Translations under genes and position numbers: made by a program | Part shown: piece after piece, positions 26,649 through 39,633 of the stretch | Layout of the letters: the number at the start of each line of letters is the position of its first letter | Position numbering within the stretch: the stretch's first letter is position 1 | The notes under the pieces: generated by a model | The model's database searches: none | Told to the model about the DNA's origin: nothing | What the model saw: the letters and a program-made list of their open reading frames with translations, nothing else | Assembly (NCBI GenBank): GCA_029641185.1 | Contig: JAPWGK010000035.1 | Span: 124,001-188,000, forward strand | Direction: 5' to 3' | DNA: 64,000 bases | Source of the DNA: Pseudofabraea citricarpa | Taxonomy: Eukaryota > Ascomycota > Leotiomycetes > Helotiales > Dermateaceae

Positions 26649-29604
26649 CTAGCGACCTCCCAAAGCACTGATCCGCGCACCTGCCGGTCGGTGGATCAGT
26701 CCAGCCTTGCCATTCCCTACAACCTCGATGTTGTGACGATCATCCTCGAGTTCCTCATCGGAATCCTCGACGATCTTGGTCGGGATGTCGGTCCCGATGT
26801 TGTATTGCTGGCTACTCCTCTCTGGAGTAGTAGTGGCCGAACTGATCGACATGCTTGTGCTGGATCGGTTGTGAATGAGATCCGGTGTGGGGGGGATGCT
26901 TGATGCACGGCCGGATGGATGAAGTAATGAATCATCTCCAGTCTCTGATCCGGCCGTTGAAGCCTGGTAGTCCTTCCCATCATCTGAGGCAACAGTAGAA
27001 AGGTTGCTAGCTCGGTGAGCAGCTCTTGTGTTGGCGAGAGCTAATTCTTCCGCCTCGACCTCTGCATCATGCGCTAACTGGAGTCCCTCGACAGCTGCTG
27101 CACATTGCTCACTGATGTTTCGGATGATGTGGGCGATAGCATCAGTCTTATCTCTGAGATGGCGGTCAGCGACATCAATGATGCTTAGCTGACTATATCT
27201 CTTGGTTCCTCTTGGACCAGCGATGAGACGAGATTCCATATCGGCAGTCATGTCATCGCTATTTTTGCTGGCTCTGTTCGTACGGGATGAAGCGTACGAC
27301 TCATCTTCCTCCTCGGTCTTGCCACCCTCCTCAGCAATATCCTCGAGATCATCGGCATCATCGTCATAACCGGCCTCAAGATACTCGTTTAGATCGTTCT
27401 TGCCAATTTGGCGGACTATGTGCTCCATGTGGTGAGTCTGACCACTGATCAAGCTGCGGAGATGTAGCACCACTCTCTGAGCCTCATCACGTTGTCGAAG
27501 AATAGTGACGTTAGTGTGTTGAAGGGCTGATAACTCCTTCTTGTTGCGCTTCCTCTCACGCTCGAGCTCCTCAGCAATCTCTTGTTGAAGAACCAATGCT
27601 TCAAGGGCGTCATCACGTTGCTTCTCGGTTCCAGATAAGCGAGTAGTGAGGCGAGCAGCATCATCCTTTTGTTGATCGATGAGACCAGAAAGACGTCTGT
27701 TCTCACGCTTGTGGTTTTCAATCTTGACCTTGAGATCTTGAGTCTCCTTGGTAAGTTGTTCGGCGAATGCCTGGAATTTGAGGAACTAAATACGGTTAGT
27801 ATTTTACGGAAAGGGTCCACGAAGATCAAACGTACTTGCTGTTTCCAGCTCTCCAATTCCTCGACAAGGAAGTTATTGCGCTTAGAGACCTTGCTGAGCT
27901 CGGTATCCATGCGACCCTTAAGGTTAATAAAGTCTTGCCAAGCTTCCAGAGCATCTCTGGAATATTGGTTCCTCTCTCGAACAATCTCGTTCAAGTGTCT
28001 CATGGAGACCTTGGTCATGAGAGGCTTCTTTACTGATCCACCGAAAACGGCCTTGATACCCGTGTTACGACCCTATTATGAAACACCCGTTAGCATCTGT
28101 CACTAATATAAAGATCCCTGAACATATGAGCTCAGACGAACTTACCATCTTTTCACAGACGTGATCCATAACCGCCATAATCGAATCCTGGTTCCACCAC
28201 TCGGGATCTTGGATCGATTCGACCTCCCCGCGCATCACAATGATCTGCCCAGCTGGAACAAGCTTGCCGCCACCATATGCCGATCTGAGATGTTGAGGAA
28301 CTCCTGAAGGTGTAACATCTCCGTTAAGGGCCTGGGTCATGCGGTTGACCATCTTTGTGCGTTGACCAGCAGACAATGCGGTTGGTGGGCTCGATGTCAG
28401 AACAAAGTTTCTGTCGAGATCGACCACCAAAGCATCGGTTGGTGCTGTGAATAGAGATCTACACTCTGCAGTAATACCGAGAATATAGGGACCAGGTTCT
28501 TGAACCAGCTCCTTAGCATGCCTGGCATGCACAACCGGCACGTAGAGACCGCTCCATTCGTAAACCCGAACGCAGTATCTGATCGTCTCGGCTGCTACCG
28601 TGAGCATCGCTGGGTAGTGACTGACAAAAATGATACGGCGAGTTGGTGACAGAGCCGCCTCGACGACGCCGACGATATTTGGAATAGACAAACAAGAAAA
28701 CAAGGGCCACATGGCGAAATTTTGGAATCCAGTGGGAGAAGAAGGGAATTGGTAACAGAGCGCATAATCCTTCATATCGATACGGACTAAATCGTTCAAC
28801 CGTGGTGCAGGGAAACTGAGAATGCGAGAGACCTCCTCAGCGTGGAACAAGTTGGTGGCCTTGTTCCAGTGGATCCACATCCCTCTCAAATAATCACCTA
28901 AAAGATTGTATAGAGGATATCTTGAGAGGAACGACAAGCAGTATGGGATCCAGTACGTCTCGTCTGGCGAATCGTAAAAGTCTGACTCGGTCCGTCTTCG
29001 AAGATCTCGAATGGTCTCTGCTCGCTTGTCGTCTGCTCGCGACCAAACGCGTAGAGCAATACCATAAAGAGTGTGTGACGAATCTTGCTGCAGAACGAAA
29101 GAGTGGTGTACACAGTGTGGTTGACTGCGTCCGGTGCAAATCTCGACATCGTGAGGGAAACAAGCCTGCATTGGAGTCAGCATCTCACCAAACATCACTT
29201 CCTTCTCTACTCACTCTCATAGCAGCATGTAACGCTCTCGCAATCTCATTATCCTGCTCCAGTCGGGGACTGCTTCCCAGAATCTCGGGGAGCCAAAACT
29301 GTCCCACAGCTCCCTTCATGTGTCCAATCTTTCCCTGTGCCGGTGCTGGGGCCTTCACCCATTGTGATGGCTCTCTTCCGACACCACACACCATATAGGC
29401 ATGCGTGAGTGTTTTCGGGGTCCGTTGTTGCGGCTTGACATTTAATGTTGAAGGGATTGGCTGCGTAATTCGAGAATGTAGCGACGAGGTCCTGCTGGGG
29501 ATGATAAGGTTCGTATCGCCTTGGTCGCGCGTGGCTGGTCGACCTTCTTTGTCACTGGTCCGCGGACGCAGCGAGGAGGAGTAGTTATTGAGTGACGGGC
29601 CCAT
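26649..29604 (-). CDS. DENN-domain protein with C-terminal coiled coil (putative Rab GEF)
   Basis: Four exons on the minus strand (29604-29215, 29165-28146, 28072-27836, 27785-26649), all phase 0, encode 927 aa. Residues from about 60 to 470 carry a DENN module: after a uDENN-like start, the core segment LSPTRRIIFVSHYPAMLTVAAETIRYCVRV followed by EWSGLYVPVV and GPYILGI matches the cDENN signature. Residues of about 480-720 form a charged coiled coil, and the C-terminus is Ser/Thr/Asp/Glu-rich with PPTP motifs. DENN proteins exchange GDP on Rab GTPases in membrane traffic; here the target Rab is unknown. The C-terminal coiled coil with an acidic low-complexity end appears typical of the filamentous-fungal version. 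The start is the first ATG in a clean open frame. Convergent with the kinase gene. Confidence 0.85.
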
Positions 29605-32292
29605 GATTGCTGTAGTAGCCTTCGACCTTCAGGTGGGTATATAATTATATGATCTGGATAACCAATTGAGAAAAGTCGGTCGGTCGACTGTGGTGGCGCA
29701 CAAAATGACAGGAAAGAACGGTCGGGGTCGAGAGCTGCTGGCTGTGGGTTAGTTGGAAGTTGTTGCTGTTGCTGTCGTCGTCGTCGTCGCTGCTCGACAC
29801 CAGCAAGCTGCAAACACGATGGTGAACAGAGATGACCTAACAACTGTCAACCGGCGGTTGCTGCTGCTACTGCTTGCTGCGGAGGAGGCAGTGGTGCGAG
29901 AGGAATTGAAGAGAGACGAGATGCTGCAGGTGGAGGAGGAAGATTAGAGGAGAAGAGATCAGACATGAAGAGAGGGCTTTGGCTCGATATGGTCAGGGGT
30001 AGCCCAGTATGGATATGGATGACCAGGGGAGCTCTGCGGGCACAGGGGACTGGCGAGGGGGACGACATGGGCGCGAGATTGGAGAGTGGGTTCAGCGAGA
30101 TGGAGTGTCATGGAGCACGAGAGAGGCGCAGAGGGCGTTGGAGGTCTGGAGGGGGTGTTTGGTGTAGGGTGTACCTCTAAGGTGTAGGGTGTAGGAGCCT
30201 AGGAGGGTGTTGCTTCAGGCTGTCGGCCGGCGCTGTTGCAGCGTGGAGACCACTGGCAAAACCTATAAACTGCACCGGGAGCCGGTCTTGGGGCCTTCTT
30301 CAGGGCGTCTTCCGAGTCGTGGCTCAACGTTCAGGGGTTTATTCTAGTGTCAAACTGCTCAGGCCGCGTAAAATCATCCATGACTCTGAGAGGATCTTCG
30401 GGACATAGCGCAGCTTTCAGCAGTTGTAGTGGTCTTCGGGCTGCTGGCCTGACCTAGTTGCACCCCCCATCGGCCCTAGAGTGGTTGTGCTCACGCCTCT
30501 TCAGGCTTCGTCAGTGCAGTGAACAGACGTGCGAATTTCCTTTTTTCTATGCGCCAGTACAAATAACCTGCCAATTCCCTGAGACCCAGCCGCTCCATAT
30601 TCAATGATTACCGTCTTGCGTGCTCCAGCTTCTGCTTCTGCTCCTCCTCCTCCTCCCACTCTTCTCCCTCTCATCCGTACGAGCATCTCTCTCCAGGACC
30701 CGAGGCCGTTGAACTATGGTAATTGCGAGCGAGCGAGCATTCCTCTTGCTCCAACGGTCGGCAGCCCCTGGGGGAAAGGAGAGTTCTTCTCTTTTCGCGA
30801 GTCGCCACAGCGTGCAGAGACCACTACTGTACAGTAAGCCGCTCCCCTTTCAGCCCTGACTCAAGTGTAAATTCCTGGATGCTCATTGCTCGTGGCTCAT
30901 GGCCGGCCGAGGGCGCGGGGTGCGATGTGTGTGATGTGATTGACACGGCGTGATAAAGTTATTAAATTAATACTGGGGCGGCATATGGACTGGATATCTC
31001 TCCCGAGCCTGCATCGACGAATCACCCGCTGCTAGTCATTGACGGGACATGTACATTGTGCAGGCCCGCCGGGAAGGACCTCGCAGAGATGTGCAAGATG
31101 ATAATGAGGGGCTATCCCGCTATCTCATGTGAAAAGCCATAGCATGAGCGACTGGTTGATTGACTGAATGAATCAATGATTGCTTGCTTGCTCGATGCAT
31201 ACCAGGTACCGTAAAGGGTCGTAATGGCACCCTCTCGTGCTCGTGATGGTGGGAGATTATATTGTGGTATCGACGTGCTAGACTTGCTCGGGGCACAATG
31301 AGAGCTGATCAGGGGTTGTGGTGCATTGTCGGCTCTTGGTGACCAATCATGAATCATGGCCAGCTCGTCTCCCACAGCTTTGGGCACCGGCGACAGCGGA
31401 CGGGGACGGATCATGGATGTCTGCAAGAGATCGGGCAGAAGAGAAAGAACATGTGTGATAGTGTTTCAAGGATGTATTCTCCTCCTCCAACAGTGGCTCT
31501 GAAACAATCATCTCGATGATTCTTGTCTTTGCTTCTGCTTCTGCTCTGCCCTGCTGTGCTCCCAAGATTAGAAGAGACCCCAGAGAGAGACAGAGACAAA
31601 GCAGAGGTACGTACAATAGGACAGGTCCCAGGGGCGATCCCCAGATAGGCTAAATTAGCACTTGATAGACTCCCGGCATCCCATTGTTACCTCAACCGGG
31701 AGTCGAAGAAGCCGCACGACGGACTGAGGGATTGAGGAACTAGAACAACAAACCTCACAAAGAAACCCAAGAGTCGGAGAATTCTTTTGCTCGCGGGCGC
31801 ATTCCACGCTGCATTGCATTGCAGTTGATCGCAGGATATTTCTGGCCTCTTTGAGAAACTCCGGGAAGGATCCCGAGCAGGAGGATCTAGAACCCTTCGT
31901 GCCATGTTCGACGGCTCTTCGACGGCTGTGGGCACTGGACACTGGGCACTGGGCGGCCGTCTGGCGAGCACGTTGTTGCCTCACGACGGAGGCTGACATG
32001 GCTTTTGCGTAGTCTCTTCTTTTGACGTCGGCTTTAGAGGCTTAAGGCTTGAGGCATGAGGCTTGAGGCTTGTTGCTATCCACGTGTTTGCGGAATGTCA
32101 TGACGGAAGGGTTGCAGCTGCCTTTTGAGCGACGTGCTGCTACAGCCGAGAGAGGCTTACCAAGTTACCAGACCACCGCCCACATGTAGGCTTGCGAATC
32201 TCATCTTGGGAAAATGGACAGACCAGTGGTTTGTCTTCATCGGGTTGTGTTTCATCTTGGCTAATATGGCTGTTGATGTCACTAATTGGCAC

Positions 32293-32312
32293 GGCTGGCT
32301 GGCTGGCTGGCT
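32293..32312. repeat. (GGCT)5 microsatellite
   Basis: Five perfect GGCT units. Confidence 0.95.
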
Positions 32313-32934
32313 CGACAGTGTTTAGCACTGGCTAGCACTTGAGAAGTTACAAGTCACAAGTCACATACCACCTATCTCTTCCATCTTCAACCAAAATCCC
32401 CCATCCCAAGCCTCCTGCATATCGCCTTGCGTCCCGGCCGTTTGAGATATTTAGAGAGTTTAGAATCTCTAGACCATCGTGTACTTTGAATGCTTTTGAC
32501 CTTATCGCTTATGCCAAAGTAGTCCGGTCTTTTTCTTTATGCGGAGCAGAGGAATTGAAGATAATTCCTCTTCGAGGATCATGCCAACCAACATGCTACC
32601 ACTACCACAGCAGTCTTGGATGCATATTATCAAGCCCACAGAAGATAAAAACCATCAAATGATTCCCCTTCGATACATGGATGCTGCTCGATACCAGCAA
32701 TCCAGTGGTTGCATATTCAGCTACCGAGCGAGCTGGTTTGTTTCTTCATGTTGATGTTGTCGGTTCGTGGAGAGGAGCGACTCATTCTTCTCTGACAGCG
32801 TTTTGAAGCTATCACTGATTTCTCTGTTGCGAATCGAGTATGATGGTTCTGTCTCGCTAGGTGTCTTGAAGTTATCAAGTCTCATTAAAAGAATTACTGT
32901 CTGAGAAGCAAATTGGACCAGCTCTTCTTGCTTT

Positions 32935-32938
32935 GTTT

Positions 32939-32973
<35 letters not shown>

Positions 32974-32991
32974 CTTTTTTTCATATAAAGT
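32935..32991 (+). repeat. Pyrimidine tract of TTTTC units and T runs
   Basis: About 57 bp of T interrupted by single C, including four adjoining TTTTC units and a 13-T run. Confidence 0.9.
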
Positions 32992-33202
32992 ATAGGACAG
33001 TGCCGCATTTCATAGCGTTGAATATCAACTGACTGGCCCTTCTTATCTTCGAGAGCGAGGCCATTTACCACTCAACTGGATATATCTCATTCATGGTGTA
33101 GGCAATACCTATTGTATTATCTATTCTCTACCACCAAGCATCTCCCATGCCAACACATGCGATCCAGCCTTCGTACCTTACCAACTTCTGTAAGCTCGTA
33201 CC

Positions 33203-33242
33203 CATCCAACATCCAACACCCAACACCCAACACCCAACACCC
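33203..33242. repeat. 7-bp tandem repeat (CACCCAA/CATCCAA)
   Basis: Five to six units of CAYCCAA. It resembles but is not the telomere unit CCCTAA. Confidence 0.9.
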
Positions 33243-33950
33243 CATCAATCTCAAACCTCTCCCTCCTACAATACACACATCCCAATACAACCCCTAACCC
33301 AAACCCAAAACTCCCCTCAAATCTCACACCAGCCTACCCAACCGAAACCCCAACGTTAACCGGCGCCAACGGATGTGTTACCTTCTTCGCCCTCGAGCCA
33401 ACATGCTGCATCTTAGCGCATCACCCCAAGCCAGAATAAGCTCAGTCGAAGTAGTATGTCACCTACGACGGCGACTTAAGGACTCATCTAGGTGGCAGCA
33501 ATCGCTGCGCACCCACCAACCAACCAAGTATTCCCTTCTGGGCCTTCTCTCCGTTCCGTTCCGCTCTCCCTCCCTGCTGTCCAACAGCACAAGTGGTAAT
33601 CTCGACATAGAGCAGATCCTTATCGCCACAACGCACGAACAGCAAGCACGTCGGAGGCATGCGATAGCTTGATCAGGTCCTCCTATATCACGGACTTCTA
33701 ACCCACGGTGCAGCGGGTAGGCGAAGAGGACGTACTACTCGACGTCCGCCCATGTGGTACGACCAAGGTGCTGACTCTGCATCGTGAGCCCTTGCTGCGT
33801 AGAATTGGTCGCTCGTTGTCTTCGAATGCGAGAACTAGATGATGAATCAGTTGGATATGCGCGCGCCTCTGCCGTGTGCGAACATAATATCAGGTTTGGT
33901 TGTGTGGGTGGTGGAGTGGGACTTTTGGATCGTTTTGGTCTGTTCATGTT

Positions 33951-33974
33951 GGAGTTGGAGTTGGAGTTGGAGTT
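33951..33974. repeat. (GGAGTT)4 tandem repeat
   Basis: Four perfect GGAGTT units. Confidence 0.95.
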
Positions 33975-34313
33975 GGGGCGGGGCGACTGTTGTTTGAGGG
34001 GAAGAGTGCCATAGAGAGATATGGGAAGTGTCTTTCTGGCCTGGGTGCCAGAGTTGTGATGGGGTGGTGATGTCTGGGATGCGATGACATTCTTCCGCGG
34101 CCGGTTCTAAATGCTGGTGCTGATGTCGAAAACATAATTTTGTCTATGTCTTTAGTTTAATATCTCATCTTATTTTATTCTTTCATAAGGGGAGCAGTTT
34201 CTGTGGTGGGCAGGAAAACGAGAGGAGAGGAGAGATGTAGATATATGAAAAGCGATTAAAATAAGCGAGCGATTCATTTGTTTTGATTCCATCGAGTGAC
34301 TGCCAGAAACCCC

Positions 34314-36125
34314 TCACAACGGCAGAAGCAACAAAACCCTCCTGATATCATCCAAGACATTCTCCACAAGCTCTCTCTCATAATCTACTCCTCTCCATTC
34401 CGCAGATACCGAGATCCTACCGCGCCAACTACTCATCCGTATGATGCTACGGCGTCGCAAATTCGTCAGACATGTCCAACTCACGATCTGGGGTTCAGGA
34501 GGAAGGAACTTGCAGGTTAGGCCCTTCAGCATTGGCGGCGAATGTTAGATCATCGTTGATCGTAAACGTGGTTTTGTTATGCGTATAGGAATGAGAGATG
34601 TATTGCTCGGTGATGCCGTCGCTTAGGAAGAACTGCAGAAATTCAGCTAGCTGTGGGCACTGCTTTCACGTATCATAAAAAGAAAAGAAAAAGAAAAGAA
34701 GAAAAAGTACCGACTTACGGGGTCTGCAATCTTTGGTGCTGTCTTAGATTCTCGTGTATCCTTTTCTTGATTTCTCCTACTCCGAGGAGAGACATCAGTA
34801 GGAGTACGGACTTTCAAGCAGACACAAAGGCGAAGCAAAAAGAAAGGGAAAAGAAGGAAAGAAATAATACATAAACATGTGTCTCCCAAAACTCTCCATC
34901 AGCGCGACACTCTCAGGCAAGATGCTTGGTCTCATCTTAATCTTTCTATATTCCTCCGTAGCAATTTTACAAGCCTTGATAAGTTTCTCCCTTATCTCCA
35001 CCTTCGAGCTTCCCTCTGAGGTACCGAGAGAAGCCAGATCCGGAAATATCACAGGCGCAAAAGATTGGCAGATTGGGAGATATGACACCACTGCTGTAGC
35101 TGGAGACTGCAGATATCGACGACCATTCAACCAACAGGGCGAATACAAAGCTGAGGAAGAATCCGAAGCAGGAAGCGGATTTGCTCTCAACATTGCAAGG
35201 ACCATGGCGGCGTGTCCGAGATGCGTGATGTTGCTTTCTGGACTGATGCATGTTTTTATTGCATGTAAAAGGGCTTGGCTGTCTTCTTTGCCGAGGGTTA
35301 TAGAGTGATGGTTCTGTGTATTTGCAGAAGAGCTCTTGACAGGAAGTCCCCAGTTGTTTGGCTGTACCGTGTTAGTTTATCGATTTGATAGGAGAGTAGT
35401 AGTACCATTTTTTCCTGTAGCAGTTCTTGGTTCCATAAAACAAGCTTCTCGTAGTCTTCTCCAGAGGTGACTTGGTGTTCGTTCATCATTCCTATCCATG
35501 GCGGAGAAAGATTCTTTACACTATCTTCCCATGCAAAATTCTCCATGGTTCCCTTATCAAGGCATTGTGCCAGGAGTGAGAAATATCTACCAAGAAGAAT
35601 ACGAATACCAATCCCATCTGTTATCTGATGGCGGGCATTGAGCATGAAATGAACATTTCTTGTATCCTCAGCCTTGCCGATGTGCAAGAGCATATATGCT
35701 TGATACGTATCTTGGTTACCCTTCCTCGAGGAAAGCTCATCCCTCAGAAGATAGAAACCAGGCTCATCTGCACGAGAAACGAGAAGAGACTCTTCCAGCC
35801 ATTCATCTACCTCTCTGTTACTAGGGATACGATACTCAAAGTATCCCATACCATCTTGATGGCTGTCGTAGCGTGGTAAGACTACCAACTCAGGATATTC
35901 GAATCTGAGAGAGCGCCATGCAGCTTTGGCAGCTGAGATGAGGCTGGTGCAATGCACAGGCGTAGAAAGAGTAAGAGAGGCGGCCAGGAACATTTGATGG
36001 CATTCTTGCCCTCTGTGAACCCACATCTGCTCACCCGCCAGCGCACGCCGTTGCCAGATGGCAGTCGACACATCAGCCTCCTGTGTCCATCCGTACGTAG
36101 AGATCTGCAGGGCAGGTAACGCCAT
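34314..36125 (-). CDS. HXXXD acyltransferase (trichothecene 15-O-acetyltransferase-like/condensation fold)
   Basis: Five exons on the minus strand: 36125-35406, 35361-34877, 34776-34719, 34659-34514 and 34446-34314, giving 513 aa, a normal family length. The catalytic motif H166-Q-I-T-D170-G is intact in ARHQITDGIG. Downstream family segments include GHAAMVLAMLR, SPCWLNGRRYL, FFLSDGITEQY and SSWRGRISVSAEW. The fold is that of the chloramphenicol-acetyltransferase/BAHD/Tri3 group, which moves acyl groups from CoA (or a carrier) to an alcohol or amine; the substrate is unknown. The fourth intron (34513-34447, 67 bp) needs a GC-AG donor (GCAAGT). The third intron acceptor was chosen for frame and is less certain. 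No PKS, NRPS, P450 or terpene cyclase lies beside it in this window, so it may act alone. Confidence 0.75.
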
Positions 36126-38660
36126 CAGCTTATCTCAAACGATAAGTGAGCCCCCACTAGTTCACGTACGAGTTATAGACAAGGCTGACTGAGTGTTCGT
36201 AGGGACGGCACGCTTGTGGCTGACAGCAAGAAGAGACGAGTGTTTGAAGCTATTGAAATATTGAAATGCCAGATCGGGTTGAGGGATTCCAATTTCAGGA
36301 ATTTGAACATGTACAGAGCTTGTATGTACATTTCCTGAGTCCTTTTGCTGAAGAGGGACTATTCCCGAAGTGACTCACCGAGTCGAGGACAAGCGACGAC
36401 CTTTGCCCATGGCGAAGCTGAAGATGAAGATGGTTCGGATGACTTCAATCCCATTCCACGGCTGAATTCATCTCTCGCGCAATACCGTACGATACAGACG
36501 AGGTACGAAGCAGAGCTGTGAAAGAAAAACAGCAGAGCTGCAGTAGTCAGATGTAAGGGAAGAAGGAGTCTTCCCCGGCGGTCTGTGCTTTAGCGGGCAG
36601 TGAGAAGTTAGAAGTGAGCACAGAGGCAGGTTCAAGCGCAAGACCACTCACAATGGCTGGTCCTCCACCCTTTTCTGCTGCAGTGCATGTGCATTGCATG
36701 AACGCTTATCCCAAAGCCTAACTGGCCCTCACCAACATTGAAAAAAACTCCCCGCTTGTTCCGTCGATCTCTCTGCATGCGGTAGTTGGAAATCTACGAG
36801 AAAAGCCTGCGATGCGTCCTGGGGATGCTCACCTGATGGCTGCTGTACCATACCATACCATGACAGAGAGATGCTTGACCGTGCTTCCTCGTCACAAAAA
36901 AGTTCAGACGAAAGCATCACCTTTGTTCTGTCGAGGTGCATCAAGCTGTCATGGGGCGCCAGCTGTAGGTACGTACGCTCAGACGTGGTGATGGTTGTTG
37001 ACATCTGGCGGCGGAAATCTAGAATACAGAAACCATCTCGAAGCCCAAGCGAAGCCAGCAGACTTTCACAACCTCTTAAAGTTCGTGTGCATCACTCAGC
37101 CTCCCATTAGCATCGCTTCTCCTCTCGGTATCCTGCTCGCCCTCACAGGCTCACACCTACCGTACTGCACGACAAGCACCGAGCTGACGAAGAGAGGGAG
37201 AGGGACCTACCGTCGTCGCCTGATGCGAAGGACTCGATGCGAGTTCGACTCGGAGATTTCACCCAAGTCAGAGCGTACATGTACATGTACATGTCGGAAA
37301 TATGCACGATTTTGCCCGTTGCTTCCGAAGTCACGATGCAGAGCCAGCTTGCAAACGGGCGACTTTAGCCTGGACTAACCTGGTAACCTGGGTCGAAGTC
37401 ACGATTTTGTGGTTGAGATTGTGACAACATCACCGAAGTCGCAGAGAGCGAAGTGTGGTGATGCGAAGCATGGGATGTGCAGATCGATGAGCGCAAGTGG
37501 CTTGGGTCGCAACGCATGAGAACTTTCATCTCAACTCTCATCATCAGCCACTAGCGACCACCAAGCTGCTTTGGGGAGTTCGCAGGCCGAATGAGAAGAC
37601 CGGAGGACATCTGAAACCTATGTCATGCTAAATATGGCAGTGCTAATTTGCACCGATGGCTGTGAGAAGAAGACATGTTACACCGGGACGATGAAGAACG
37701 CTGGAGTTGCGGGGCTATATCGCTATATCAACGTCGGGGGGCCGATAACAGCTCAATACCTGATTGTCGTCTCTTTTAAACTTTACCACTGGCACGATAT
37801 GATGGATGGATGGACTTAGGACACACATGGCGGTCGACACCTAGACGCTTGGTTACGGTAGCAGTGGCACTGTGGTATCAGCATCCGAGCAGTTGTGATG
37901 ATCTCGCCCAACGCTGACGACTACATTGCTGGACTCGTGAATTCTTGCAAAGTGAGAGAGAGAGAGAAGGCAACGGGCATGCTCATCATAATCACAGCAG
38001 CTGTCATGCCTGCCTGCCCGCAACCCTGATGAGGAGGTATATGCCGTTTGGGATGTGAAGTGAAGTAGCGACGGACCGGAGAAGATATCAAATCGAGCCC
38101 TGCAGAGAGTGCGATTAGGGAGCTGGTCCGGGATGACCCTTTTGTTTGTAGCTTATCGTCCCAATCTCGAAACCATTCACACTTCAAGCCCGGCTCTGCT
38201 ATAACCTCTCGATATGATATGTGAGGAAACCGGTAACAGCAGCAACCAGTCAATGCAGATACTGACTCGATCAGTGGATGGTGACTGTATCTGGTTGGGC
38301 CAGAGCAAGAGAGGCTCGCCGACTACTCGAATCTTCCTGTCTGGAGTCTAATCATCCATCAGCACTGAGCACAGATGGCAAAGCTGGAAGGTCTCACCGA
38401 GTTGCGAGCACCTGAGCCTGGAGAGGCTGAGACTCCCACCAAGAGCTTCCGCCATTGTTGTTGCCCCCAGCCCAGCTTCAGCTTTCCCCTGAAGTCCAAA
38501 GACCGGTTGGTCCAGTGCCGTTCCCAAGAAGTTGATGACTAGGCCAGAAGGGGGGAGGGGGAGACCCTGGGGCCTGTTGTAAGCTTGTCGCCAGCAGGGT
38601 CTCCACTCGCTGCTGTTGGTCGGGCCCTCTCCTATTCCTTTGATTTTCAGCGTACCTCGT

Positions 38661-38824
38661 AGTGTAGGTACTGTAGTGTAGGCACTGTAGGCACTGTAGG
38701 CACTGTAAGCACTGTAGGTACAGCGGTACAGCGGTGCAGCGTGCCTGGGTGCCTGCGCCTAGAGTCAGTAGAGTAGAGGGTGCCTGTGCCCCTGTGCCCC
38801 TGTGTCCCTGTGCCTGTGCCTGTG
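38661..38824. repeat. Compound minisatellite block
   Basis: GCACTGTAG 9-bp units (four near-perfect at 38682-38717) pass into CAGCGGTR 8-bp units (38721-38736), then, after a gap, CCTGTGC-type 6-7-bp units (38781-38824). Confidence 0.85.
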
Positions 38825-39159
38825 GCTCCGTGCTGCGTCTGCGCCTGCATCCGCCGCCGCCAGCCAGTGCCTAGTGATCCGATTCACAGCTGTTGACTGG
38901 TACAACTGTGCATGTTGACGCACCTCAGATGTACCAGAGATACAATACATACATATACTGTACATCCATCCCTAGGTACATACATAATACATACATAACA
39001 CATAACATATAACACAACACAACACACAACAACCATTCACCTGCTTCTAATCCATCCAATCTATCCATCTTCCTAACACTCCTCATCCCTCATCCATCTG
39101 CCAACCAATCCCCCAATCCCCCCCCCTTTCCCTCTCATCGCCTCGCCCTTCATCTCATC

Positions 39160-39184
39160 TGCACCTGCACCTGCACCCGCACCT
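39160..39184. repeat. (TGCACC)n tandem repeat
   Basis: Three perfect TGCACC units and a fourth changed one, in the kinesin upstream region. Confidence 0.85.
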
Positions 39185-39633
39185 CCGGGCCCCCAGTCGC
39201 GAAGTCGTCGTGTTGCTGGCGTCTGCGCGTTCTGAAAGGTCAACCGTCAAGGTTTGGTGTTTCCTCGGGTCCTGGTCGCCTTTAAGATTGTTATTTCTTT
39301 CCGTCGACACGGATCATCAGCAGCGACTTGCAAGCGACGCGTAGTGGGCCACTTCGCCTTCGCCTACCACTTGTCGCCGGCCAAAAAAAAGTCCCAGCCC
39401 AGCCCATACTTAATAATAGGGGGGCCCTTGCGACAACCATCTCCAGTCTTCCTGCGACAGATGAACCGCTTTGTAAACACACCAGCTTTCATCAGCTTGT
39501 GAGCAAGCAAGCACGGCGAAGCTTCGTCGCCCACAACACCACCAGCCCTCCTCGCCTTCTCGCTCTCCATCTTGCCGCAACACAACCACCACAGCACCCG
39601 CATTTTGGGCGCAACGAAGGATTATCTCGAGCC

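Larger units (their letters stand above)
29605..34313. other. Intergenic between DENN and acyltransferase genes
   Basis: About 4.7 kb. The first few hundred bases hold the DENN promoter and leader. No further gene could be supported on either strand. Short arrays: GAGGCTT-type repeats near 32036-32071, (GGCT)5 at 32293-32312, a TTTTC/T tract at 32935-32991, a CACCCAA array at 33203-33242 and a GGAGTT array at 33951-33974. Confidence 0.5.
36126..39633. other. Intergenic between acyltransferase and kinesin genes
   Basis: About 3.5 kb between divergent genes. No gene was seen. It contains (GTACAT)3 at 37275-37292, a compound repeat block at 38661-38824, ACATAC/AACAC-type repeats near 38940-39030 and a TGCACC array at 39160-39184. 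The last 500-600 bp, rich in C and CT, probably hold the kinesin promoter and leader. Confidence 0.5.

Noticed and set aside
33203..33310. Interstitial telomere repeat (CCCTAA-like)
   Set aside because: The array unit is CACCCAA, and only one CCCTAACCC occurs nearby; not a telomeric tract.
39328..39633. N-terminal extension of the kinesin
   Set aside because: The open frame upstream has no ATG (only TTG), and the sequence looks like leader; the ATG at 39634 fits.
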